From assembly GCA_002428985.1 (NCBI GenBank), contig DIYL01000016.1, positions 62,001 to 126,000 of the forward strand: a stretch of 64,000 nucleotides of DNA, read 5' to 3'. Positions 1 to 8,197 of the stretch are shown piece after piece. The position numbers and the translations under genes were made by a program. This DNA is from Anaerolineales bacterium UBA6055. GTDB lineage: Bacteria > Chloroflexota > Anaerolineae > Aggregatilineales > Phototrophicaceae. Within the stretch, counting starts at the first letter, position 1; every line of letters starts with the position of its first letter. The notes under the pieces were generated by a model, which had not been told where the DNA came from, searched no databases, and saw only the letters and a list, made by a program, of their open reading frames with translations.

Positions 1-217
1 TTAATCTATTTTATGAGTTTTATTTGATGACATAGAATCAAAAATTAATTAATTATGCCTGAGTTTGTATTGAATAAGCAAACTACTTCCGCTCATCATC
101 GGCTTAATTGCTGTAAATTAAGTATTCACATGTTCATCATACACCGTTTAATTGTGGTTTGTATCTTTTGTATGTAACGTTCAAAATTTATTGAATATTT
201 AAAACAGGAGATACAAA

Positions 218-1159
218 GTGATTCAACTCAGTATGGAAAATTTTGTGCGCTATTCCCCGATGGCGTACGACATGGTGTCACATACATTGACACTAGGTTT
301 TGCAGTGATGCTCGCTGCGCTATTCTATTTTGTGCTAACTTTGCGGACAGTTGCGCCGAAGTATCGCATTTCTTCAGTACTATCAGTCGTGGTTATGGTA
401 TCTGCCTTTCTGATCCTTTATGCGCAACAACAAAGTTGGCAAAATGCTTTTGTCTATAATCCAGATAGTGGACATTATGTTAGTGCCTTTGCTCTGGCCG
501 CGGGAACAACGGATGATGTTGCAGCGATCACTGGACTTGGATTTACTAACGGTTTCCGTTATCTCAACTGGCTAATCGATGTGCCAATGTTGTTGTTCCA
601 AATTCTATTTGTTGTGACAATTTCAAATACCCGCCGTACCAGTCTTCGTAACATTTTCTTCGCTGCCGGTGCATTGATGATTATCACAGGGTATATTGGT
701 CAATTTTACGAAGTCGGTCCAGATGGTGTTCCAGATATGGGACCATTCTTGCTCTGGGGTACGATTAGTACTGTCTTCTTCTTGATCATTTTGCAACAAA
801 TGTATGGATTGCTCAAAGAAGCAAGCAACAATATGTCACCAGAACCTGCAAAATGGACAAAACGCATTTGGTGGCTGTTCCTTGTATCTTGGATGCTCTA
901 CCCAGGTGCTTACCTTGCTCCATTGTTGCTCGAAAGTGGTGTTACACTGCTTGCACCAGCTGAGCCCGGTTCTCTCGCCGAAATTGGTGTGGTAGCTCGC
1001 CAAATTACCTTCACGATTGCTGATGTCAGCTCGAAAGTGATCTATGGTATCTTCTTGACCATCGTCGCACAGAAACTTAGTGAAGAAGAAGGCTATGTCT
1101 ACGAGAAACTCATCGAAATGCCATCTGAACCACAACCAGCAACAGCATCCGGCGACTAA
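218..1159 (+). CDS. NDQ-type microbial rhodopsin, putative light-driven sodium pump
   Basis: A 313-residue seven-helix retinal protein, inferred to export Na+ on illumination at the cytoplasmic membrane. Helix C reads RYLNWLIDVPMLLFQ, giving N117, D121 and Q128 at the three functional positions; this NDQ triplet defines the KR2 class, whereas proton pumps carry DTE or DTD. The Schiff-base lysine is K273 in IADVSSK, with D269 as second counter-ion and R114 conserved. The retinal pocket shows W225 and the LYPGAY stretch, and H22 matches the KR2 interface histidine. The B-C loop (about residues 75-110) is longer than I recall for KR2. The start is GTG preceded by AGGAG eight bases away. It is a single gene, closed by a strong terminator. 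No carotene dioxygenase for retinal synthesis is in the window. Pump class is very likely from the motif; ion specificity is inferred. Confidence 0.93.
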   Translation: MIQLSMENFVRYSPMAYDMVSHTLTLGFAVMLAALFYFVLTLRTVAPKYRISSVLSVVVMVSAFLILYAQQQSWQNAFVYNPDSGHYVSAFALAAGTTDDVAAITGLGFTNGFRYLNWLIDVPMLLFQILFVVTISNTRRTSLRNIFFAAGALMIITGYIGQFYEVGPDGVPDMGPFLLWGTISTVFFLIILQQMYGLLKEASNNMSPEPAKWTKRIWWLFLVSWMLYPGAYLAPLLLESGVTLLAPAEPGSLAEIGVVARQITFTIADVSSKVIYGIFLTIVAQKLSEEEGYVYEKLIEMPSEPQPATASGD

Positions 1160-1186
1160 TTTATTAGTCTCATCATAAACTTGAAG

Positions 1187-1209
1187 AGGCGGACGTGTTC
1201 CGCCTTTTT
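1187..1209 (+). terminator. Rho-independent terminator of the rhodopsin gene
   Basis: A perfect 7-bp stem (AGGCGGA with TCCGCCT) closes a 5-base loop and is followed by a run of five T. It sits 28 bases after the rhodopsin stop and just before the convergent thioesterase stop. Confidence 0.85.
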
Positions 1210-1213
1210 GTAT

Positions 1214-1651
1214 TTATACTAGTAGTGCTTCCATCGCTGTACGAAGGTCACCATCGATGCGGGTCGGTTCGTTTGTCTCGCGGTTGACAAATACATGCAC
1301 AAAATACCCAATTGCAGCAGGTGTTTCTTCGCCGGATTTAAAGATGCCAATTTCATAGCGTACGCTGGAGTTGCCGATACGTCCAACACGCAATCCTGCA
1401 TCAACAACATCAGGAAAGCGAATCGGTGCGAGGAACTGACAGTGTGTCTCTACAGCAAAACCAACTGAATCGCCGTCAATATAACTTAGCCCGCCGTGAT
1501 CCATCAGATACCCATTAATCACAGTATCGAAGAACTCATAATAAATGACGTTGTTGATATGATGATAGACGTCATTGTCGCGCCAGCGAGTCGGGATTTG
1601 ACGAAAATGTTTATAATGTTCGCGACGTTCGTCTTTCGGATTATCCGTCAT
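1214..1651 (-). CDS. Acyl-CoA thioesterase, hotdog fold (4-hydroxybenzoyl-CoA thioesterase-like)
   Basis: A 145-residue single-domain hotdog protein. The early segment WRDNDVYHHINNVIYYEFFD matches the family pattern of an acidic residue, a histidine-asparagine pair and an aromatic helix that forms the active site of YbgC/FcbC-type thioesterases. Such enzymes hydrolyse acyl-CoA thioesters in the cytoplasm. The start overlaps the stop of the upstream permease gene by four bases (ATGA), so translation is probably coupled and the gene is the last of the liv-type operon. That link suggests a role connected with branched-chain amino or organic acid catabolism, but the substrate cannot be read from the sequence. 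Confidence 0.8.
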   Translation of the reverse strand: MTDNPKDERREHYKHFRQIPTRWRDNDVYHHINNVIYYEFFDTVINGYLMDHGGLSYIDGDSVGFAVETHCQFLAPIRFPDVVDAGLRVGRIGNSSVRYEIGIFKSGEETPAAIGYFVHVFVNRETNEPTRIDGDLRTAMEALLV

Positions 1652-2706
1652 GCTGGATTGCCTTTATCGCTTGAAAATACAGTGTGTGCATCGGTTGTTT
1701 GAGGCGATTCTGGTAATAGTCCCTGCGGACGATAGCGCAACATCAACAATAAAATGACACCAAACAAGATAAACCGTACATAGTTGAACTCGATTGGAAA
1801 ACCACTCATATTTAATTGGATCGCGGCAATTTGTGTAAACCGATCCATGATTGCAATGAGAGCCGCTCCAAGGAATGCCCCGCGATTATTGCCGAGTCCG
1901 CCAAGCACGACCATCACCCAGATGTCTAAGGTCAAGGTCACCACATAATCATTCGCGTTAACAAAGCCAGTATTGAGTGCGAATAACACCCCAGAGATGG
2001 CTGCAATAACCGAGCCAATCAGCATAATTTGTGCACGAGCTAAGGCAATATTTTTCCCCAGACTGCGGGTGACATTTTCTTCTTCACGCAATGCCTTTAG
2101 CAAACGTCCATAGGGCGAGCGAATGAGGCGTTCGCTATAGATATAAGCGATAAGCGCCAACCCCAAAACTAGAAGCATAAAGAATAGCGCGCCTGTGCGG
2201 GCATCATCGAGATAATAAAAGGGTTGTGCGATACCAGAAATTCCGTTATGTGAACAAATTAGATCATCTGCCCCACGGACAACAATACGCACAATTTCTC
2301 CACCGACTAACAAGACAAGCGCAAGATACCATTCTTGTTTAAGGCGTAGTGTCACATACGAAATCACAAAGCCGACCACACCACCAATAATTGCAGCAAT
2401 GATAAACGTCAGCAGTAAATTTACAAACCCAGCGACAGGTTGCGTCGCCATAATTTCGGAACGCAGCTGTAATGCTGTGCCAAGACCACTACCACACGGG
2501 TGAATCGCTTCGGTTCCTGCAATAATGGGCAACAGACGGGTATAAGTTACTCCGGTAACATATGCGCCAATCGACACAAATAACGCTTGCCCGAAGTTTG
2601 GCACACCCGCGACACCATACTCTAAATTGAGGCTGACTGCCATTAATGAGTAGATACCAAATAATGTAAGGACTGCAATGAGGGTCGCGCCAACATCAAT
2701 GTTCAT
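1648..2706 (-). CDS. livM: Branched-chain amino acid type ABC transporter permease, LivM family
   Basis: A 352-residue polytopic membrane protein of the LivM family, one of two permease subunits of a HAAT-class importer. It shows the family features of an early GVAGVPNFGQALF segment and, later, the EEEN cytoplasmic loop with GLGNNRGAFLGA near the C-terminus, where the ATPases dock. It ends with RYRPQGLLPE, a common LivM tail. The start overlaps the livH stop by four bases, and its own stop overlaps the thioesterase start by four bases, so the three genes form one tightly coupled operon. The insertion around residues 60-90 containing two cysteines (CGSG and a later ICSHNG) is unusual. The transported substrate may be branched-chain amino acids, amides, short carboxylates or urea. 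Confidence 0.9.
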   Translation of the reverse strand: MNIDVGATLIAVLTLFGIYSLMAVSLNLEYGVAGVPNFGQALFVSIGAYVTGVTYTRLLPIIAGTEAIHPCGSGLGTALQLRSEIMATQPVAGFVNLLLTFIIAAIIGGVVGFVISYVTLRLKQEWYLALVLLVGGEIVRIVVRGADDLICSHNGISGIAQPFYYLDDARTGALFFMLLVLGLALIAYIYSERLIRSPYGRLLKALREEENVTRSLGKNIALARAQIMLIGSVIAAISGVLFALNTGFVNANDYVVTLTLDIWVMVVLGGLGNNRGAFLGAALIAIMDRFTQIAAIQLNMSGFPIEFNYVRFILFGVILLLMLRYRPQGLLPESPQTTDAHTVFSSDKGNPA

Positions 2707-3623
2707 CGTTGTAACCCTCGTACAAATGTAAAGAAGTTTGTGAAGCCCTGCGGACGAATCAATAATACGAGGATAATAATGATAAATGGTATGGCTGGTT
2801 TAAAGCTAAAATCCACATCAAAGTAAAAATTAAGAAATTGCATTACCGTATTTTCAGAGAAGGCAACGACATACGCACCCAAAATTGTGCCTGTAAAGCT
2901 AGATAAGCCTCCAAGGATCGCCGCCGCAAATACTGATAAGATAGCAACCCATCCCATTAATGGACTGACGGATGTATTCAAACCCCATAATGCGCCAGAA
3001 ATGCCCGCTAATCCACCGACCAGTAACCATGTATTATTTTTCACTTGCTCAACCGCGATACCGATTACTTTGGCTAATCCATAATTGTTGGCTAAGGCTC
3101 GCATTTCACGTCCTAATGGGGTGAAATTGAGTAACAGCGTGAGCAATAGCACAATTATGATACTCGATGGCACAACCCACATAAAAATATTTGTCAAAAT
3201 GAGTGTGTCACTGCGATAGACAATTTCTAATGGAATTGCAATGCGTTTATCGAACAGCGAAAACTGATCGGCTGTCATAAATAAGATGTAACGGATAATT
3301 AGCCCGACAGCGAACGATGCCAGTAACAAGGTATAAAACGAGGCGTTTTGCTTCTCTAACGGTTTAAATACCATCTGATGACTGACAAGTGCGACGATTG
3401 CACCAACTACGCCTGCTGATAACATGATGACAAGGGGATGGACATCACCTTGCATCGAGACAATCAATGCAGCAAATGCACCGGCTGTGATGTATTCGGC
3501 ATGGGCAAAGTTGGGTAATTTCATCACACTAAAGGTTAGCGTGATACCAAGTGCCATCAAAGCATATAAACTGCCGATTTGAATTGTACTGACAAGGGAG
3601 TTAATAAGTAATGTTGGGGGCAT
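2703..3623 (-). CDS. livH: Branched-chain amino acid type ABC transporter permease, LivH family
   Basis: A 306-residue hydrophobic protein with about eight membrane spans. The N-terminal GSLYALMALGITLTFSVMK with LPNFAHAEYI is the LivH signature, and GGLSSFTGTILGAYVV near residue 240 matches the conserved LivH GGLGSxxGAxxGG loop. It pairs with the LivM product to form the membrane channel of a periplasmic-binding-protein-dependent importer. It lies about 100 bases downstream of the binding-protein gene, with a strong hairpin in between, and overlaps livM by four bases. Confidence 0.92.
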   Translation of the reverse strand: MPPTLLINSLVSTIQIGSLYALMALGITLTFSVMKLPNFAHAEYITAGAFAALIVSMQGDVHPLVIMLSAGVVGAIVALVSHQMVFKPLEKQNASFYTLLLASFAVGLIIRYILFMTADQFSLFDKRIAIPLEIVYRSDTLILTNIFMWVVPSSIIIVLLLTLLLNFTPLGREMRALANNYGLAKVIGIAVEQVKNNTWLLVGGLAGISGALWGLNTSVSPLMGWVAILSVFAAAILGGLSSFTGTILGAYVVAFSENTVMQFLNFYFDVDFSFKPAIPFIIIILVLLIRPQGFTNFFTFVRGLQR

Positions 3624-3666
3624 TGTGTTGCCTTACAATTAGTAATAGATATTATTGCATAATGCG

Positions 3667-3696
3667 GTAAGGGAGGGTTTACAAACCCTCCCTTAC
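3667..3696. promoter_or_regulatory. Perfect inverted repeat between binding-protein and permease genes
   Basis: Two 14-base arms (GTAAGGGAGGGTTT and its exact complement) enclose a 2-base loop. It lies 24 bases after the binding-protein stop and 43 bases before livH on the minus strand. No T run follows on that strand, so it is not a classic terminator; an RNA hairpin that protects or partly terminates the upstream message would explain excess binding protein over permeases, as is known for several ABC importers. This role is inferred. Confidence 0.6.
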
Positions 3697-3720
3697 GAAA
3701 GATATTTATAGGGTGACTAT

Positions 3721-4926
3721 TTACCCTTCGAATGTCAATGTATCGCTGGAGCCATCGTACATGCCGACTTCAACAAAATCGGTGGCATCGTCATTGACAG
3801 AGTAGATACCATAAACAACCACAGCTTGGTCACCATTTTCATCAAGGTAAGCTTGAACAGCTGTACCGATGTAGTGGTTGGAGACGAATGGCAACATGGA
3901 TTTAACTGCTTCACCGTCGTTACCAGCAACGAGCATGGTCAACATAGCGATGTTAGCCGCATCAAACGCGTAGTTGGTGAATGGACCCGGTTCACTACCA
4001 AACTCTTCAGTAAAGCTGTCGATGAATGGTTGTGACAATGGGGTTGTGGTGCTTGCAAAGGATACTGATACAAAGTTTGCATTTTGGAGTAATGATGCAT
4101 GTCCTGCATCTTCGAGGATTTCTGCTGTTGCAAGGTTTTCGATACCCATCCACTCAACGGTGCTGAGGATTGGATCTACTTGGGCAACCTGTAGGAATTT
4201 TTGTGCGTCAGCGAGGAAGCATACACAGAAGAATGCCGTATTTTCACCGAGACCTGCAATTTCTGCGCTGACTGCGGCAGCTTCACTGGAAAGGTCGGCT
4301 GCATCTGGTGCATAGGCAAGGCTAACAACTTCGCTACCGCCTGCTGCAACAAAATCTGCGCTGAAGCTATCATTCAAGCCGTTGCCGAATGGATCATCAA
4401 CATATAAAACAACGACGTTTTCATAGCCACGATCAATTGCGATACCTGCAAATGCACGTGCAGCGTAGTTATCTGGTGGATAAATAACACGGAAGATATT
4501 GTCACCTGGGATACCACCAGCGGCACCACTGGATGCAGGAGCGACCAAAACAACACCGTTTTCGTCAGCGAATTGTTTTGCACCAAGGACTTCACCTGTG
4601 GTCAACGGGCCGACAATGACTTGTGCGCCAGTTGTTTGAACAATCGTCTGAACAGCACGAGCTGCGCCTTCTGGTGTTTGTTCAGTATCTGCACTGGCGA
4701 TTTCAAAACGTACAGCGTTACCTGCTGCTTCAAGTTCGGCATTCATTTGCATTACAGCAAGTTCAATACCGCGTGCAAAATCTTCACCAAATGATCCGAG
4801 TGATCCGGTGAAGGGTTGGGCAACACCAAGAATATAGGTTTCGGTCTCGTCCTGTGCTTGTACACTCACACCGACCATGACTGTCAGCATGACGATGAGT
4901 AAGACTGTCATCAATTTTTTGCTCAT
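3721..4926 (-). CDS. ABC transporter substrate-binding protein, LivK-type (periplasmic binding type 1)
   Basis: A 401-residue exported protein. Residues 1-24 form a signal peptide (MSKK start, hydrophobic core, cut after VQAQ); no lipobox cysteine is seen. The mature part follows the Peripla_BP_6 pattern: GVAQPFTGSLGSFG at the ligand cleft, DTEQTPEGAARAVQ, VGPLTTGEVLGA, then APASSGA. It captures the ligand outside the membrane and hands it to the LivH/LivM products. First gene of the minus-strand operon. Ligand specificity is not evident. The 3' hairpin may raise its expression over the permeases. Confidence 0.92.
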   Translation of the reverse strand: MSKKLMTVLLIVMLTVMVGVSVQAQDETETYILGVAQPFTGSLGSFGEDFARGIELAVMQMNAELEAAGNAVRFEIASADTEQTPEGAARAVQTIVQTTGAQVIVGPLTTGEVLGAKQFADENGVVLVAPASSGAAGGIPGDNIFRVIYPPDNYAARAFAGIAIDRGYENVVVLYVDDPFGNGLNDSFSADFVAAGGSEVVSLAYAPDAADLSSEAAAVSAEIAGLGENTAFFCVCFLADAQKFLQVAQVDPILSTVEWMGIENLATAEILEDAGHASLLQNANFVSVSFASTTTPLSQPFIDSFTEEFGSEPGPFTNYAFDAANIAMLTMLVAGNDGEAVKSMLPFVSNHYIGTAVQAYLDENGDQAVVVYGIYSVNDDATDFVEVGMYDGSSDTLTFEG

Positions 4927-5132
4927 AATTTGCCTCTCTTAGAAAATATACTAATTTTAATAAGCAACGATGTGAGTATAACGTTTAACCTATCGCTTCG
5001 CCAAGAGTTATGAGCGCAATATTTTAATCAAATAGAAGAATATTTTGATTTATACTCAAAAACTCTGTTGCACATACAAAACATTTGTAAGAACAACGGA
5101 GAAGATGATAGAGAGGGAATCTTATTTTTATC

Positions 5133-6670
5133 TTATATCTGTGCTAGGAATTTAAGTGCTGTTTTACTCGGCATGAAAAAGTACGCACCACCTTTGACTG
5201 TGACAAAACGTGGCAATTTACTGGTACGGATGCGGATGCCTGCTGTCGGAATCGCCATCTGGCTATCGGTTTGATTTGGTACTCCGTTATCGCCAATAAT
5301 GGGGTCTTTGTTTTCGTATAATTCATTGAAGTTAGGGTTGTTCGACCAGCTATGTTGAATAAATTCAAACTGGCTTTGGATATTAGAATTTACACACAGG
5401 AATTGTAAACCGCGAGGTTCATCATCCTTGAGGTTTTCAAGATGTCAACCAATGTATCATCGGGATCATCCAATTTTTCTATCGGGAAGGCGGGATCGCC
5501 ATATATGCGTCCGCGCCGAATAATACGATGTTTATCGACGATGGTCAGCGATGATTCGAGTGTTTCTGAATAGAATACATCACGTGGATTACTTCGGCGG
5601 AGGTGTGATCCGACCGGACAATGCAACCCTTCATAATCATCAGCTGCATACATGAAGTCGTCTTTACCTCGTGCATCATCCGCTTGTGGTACGAGTGGGT
5701 CACCGTTGGGCCAGCGTCCGACCATCTTCGATGCTAACCATATGATGCGCTTAGCTGATGGCAAACCACCGTCAATTCACTCTACCTCCTGTAATACAAA
5801 CTCCCAGAAGGCTGGGACATCCTGCTGTAGCTTGCGATAGACCACATACGATCCGTGTAAACCAAAGTCTTTTAATTCAGAGGAGGGTACATTGCTGACA
5901 TCAAAGGGATTATTGTAATCTGGCAAAATATCATCGGGGTCATGTTTCTTGTTGATGACAGGTGTCGCTGGTAACAGCCCATATTCATTCTGATAACCCA
6001 AGATAAACTCACCTGTTGCCATCACATTTTGGATTTTTTCGCCCTTATCTTTTAGATTAATCCCTTGAAAAGGTGGCTGGGCAATGCCATCGTGAAAGCC
6101 AAACATCTCCTTATTATCGCCACGACGATGTCCTTTTTCTTCATATAGTAGCGTCATACCGGATTTGCTGATGATGTCTTTATGTTTATCTGCAAAGGCA
6201 TCAATAGTTGCGGTATCATCAGGGGCGAGTCCAGCATTTAGGATTAACAGAATATTGATCGGCGCATCTTTGGGATTCCCAACATCCCAATGCTCAGGTG
6301 CGCTTTCTTGTGTATCGCCAAGCATTAGAGGACGTTGTCCACTCGTCATACCCTGTTGAAACTCGACTGCGAAGGTCGTAATCACTTCATCAGGCAAGCC
6401 AAGTGCCTTCAATCCATCTACGGTGAATGCAATGTTTACGATTTCTGTCGGCGCTACCTTCGGTGACTTCTGGTCATCCCCGCGCCAACTTTCCGCAGAT
6501 AAAATATCATCATGAATATCCTTGAGCCATTGTTTTACTTTGGCTTTATCATCAATTTGCAAAAATAAATACACTGAATGATAGATGTGGTTTAAGCCAC
6601 TGGTGATAAATGATTGAATATCACGCTTTATGGTGTTCGGCAGAGCTACATTTTCAGTTTTGATCGCCAT
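5133..6670 (-). pseudogene. DyP-type peroxidase, broken by an in-frame stop and a frameshift
   Basis: The three pieces together make one haem peroxidase of about 512 residues. The first part (from 6670) carries the DyP motif GFHDGIAQP with the catalytic aspartate. A TGA at 5777-5779 interrupts it, and reading continues in the same frame with GRWPNGDPL and CPVGSHLRRSNPRD, which holds the haem-ligand histidine and the conserved arginine. At about 5440 one base (a G in TTGGAAAACC) appears lost; shifting frame restores ENLKDDEPRGLQFLCVN and a normal C-terminus that ends at 5133. With that base added the total is exactly 513 codons. The neighbour upstream is also interrupted, so the pair looks decayed. 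Two sequencing errors are the alternative. Confidence 0.85.
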
Positions 6671-6698
6671 GTCATGACCTCTTTAATTATCTAATGAA

Positions 6699-7934
6699 CT
6701 AGAGAAAACGAAGCCATTCTTTGGCTGTCTTGCTGTTAATATTGCTGTCGTAGCCCGCTTTGATTTTGACCGCTTTACCAATATGTGTGACTGTGGCTTT
6801 AGGGTTGGCACTATAATAGTAGCTCGCCGAGGTTTGATGACAACGAATACCCTCTTTGAAGAAATCAATATCCCGCCAGCCAATTGAGCCACTCCAGAAT
6901 GCATCGACTGGTACATTCGCACGTTCGACAAAATCGCCGATATACGTTTCCCAACTACCATCATAATTGCTTAAAAAGAGTAGACGGCGATCATCGTCAA
7001 TCATAATCCATCGTCCGAAGTGAATGGTCGGGATCCGTGTGCCTATATTCAGTAAATCGGAGCCGGCTTGGATGAAGTTCATTATGGCTTTCTGACGATT
7101 CACCAAGTCGGGATCATTGATCGTCACGACTGTCATCTGGTTTTGAACGATTTCTCGTTGCCAAAATGCCAGCATCGAATCATAACCACGGTTAACCACT
7201 TTATCCTCAATCCCGTCTTTTTCTCCGAACTTCCGGCAGTCCACCCCTTTTTGAACAGGTGCTTCACTGTAGGTCTGCAAAATGGGTGGGGTACGGAGTC
7301 GACGAATGGCAACTGCGTAAATCGCATAGAAGAAGTTCAAGCCATAGCGAGCAACAGCCAACAACTTAAGCACTTGAATAAGCTTCAGTGGGATATTGCG
7401 TAACAAGCCGCTGAAAAAATCCCATACTTGTTTGCGGTACACATCGCCTTCGGGATGTTTTGGCAATTGGTCAATGACGTCCTCGTATTGGCTCGGTGGG
7501 ACATCAAATTGTTTGTTTAAGTCGGCTTGTAATGCTAGTTTTTCTCTTAAAGAAACGACAGTTTCATCTTTATAGGCTTTGAGGAAGGTATTGGCTTCGT
7601 GGTTGTGGTCATCGATAAACTGATGAAAGGTATCAACTGACTGATAGTCCTCACAGTGTCCCCAGAAGCTATCCATATTCTGTGTCTGCTCAATGAGTGT
7701 ATCTAAATAAGACTTGCGATCACCATCAAAAATAGCAGCAAACAAAAGCCGTTTTCTATCATCACCTTTATCAGGATCATCTAGGATTACAAATCGGGCA
7801 AAATAGGTGCGCTGTGTGGCTTCAAAATTGATGTGTGGTGCGGTAGAGCCGTTGAGTTGGTCGATAACGGAACGGAAATTTTCTTATTCTCCGTGCTTGA
7901 TGGAAGCCAGTACGGCAAGCCCTGATTGACTCAT
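6699..7934 (-). pseudogene. Unknown protein linked to DyP peroxidase, interrupted by an early stop
   Basis: Starting at the ATG at 7932-7934 the frame reads MSQSGLAVLASIKHGE and then meets TAA at 7884-7886; it continues open to 6699, 412 codons in all. The sequence after the stop (ENFRSVIDQLN, then YFARFVILDD) looks like normal coding, so the stop is probably a nonsense change. A shorter product could begin at the ATG near 7745. The C-terminal third contains FLSNYDGSWETYIGDF, a conserved-looking aromatic segment. I do not know a function. It precedes the DyP peroxidase by 28 bases on the same strand, so the two were probably one operon. Mid-protein there is a hydrophobic stretch (about residues 190-210 of the full frame) that may touch the membrane. 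Confidence 0.7.
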
Positions 7935-8153
7935 GATGACTCCTAGTATCTTATGATTTGCTACAATCTACATTACGACTGTACTACAAACTCGCCAATC
8001 CCACAACAAGATATAAGATATATTTCAAATTTGTATGGCATAAATCATGTCGTAATATGAATAACTCGATTAGGGTAACTGCTAACTTATATTACGCTGA
8101 GGATCACATCGCTGATGATTTATGCTCTAAGTAGATGGCTATTCACATTGAAA

Positions 8154-8182
8154 CAAAAAAGAACCATGTCAATAATGGTTCC
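8154..8182 (-). terminator. Rho-independent terminator after the hybrid kinase
   Basis: A 7-bp stem (GAACCAT with ATGGTTC) and a 7-base loop are followed on the minus strand by six T. It starts about 16 bases after the kinase stop codon. Confidence 0.8.
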
Positions 8183-8197
8183 TTCTTGTTAGTTGAT

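Noticed and set aside
1648..4926. Urea ABC transporter (urtABC)
   Set aside because: It lies 47 kb from the urease operon, and the binding protein does not show an obvious UrtA pattern; specificity is left open.
5133..6670. Selenocysteine at the TGA of the DyP gene
   Set aside because: The TGA lies between two non-catalytic residues, no SECIS-like hairpin is evident after it, and another frameshift exists in the same gene; a nonsense mutation is simpler.
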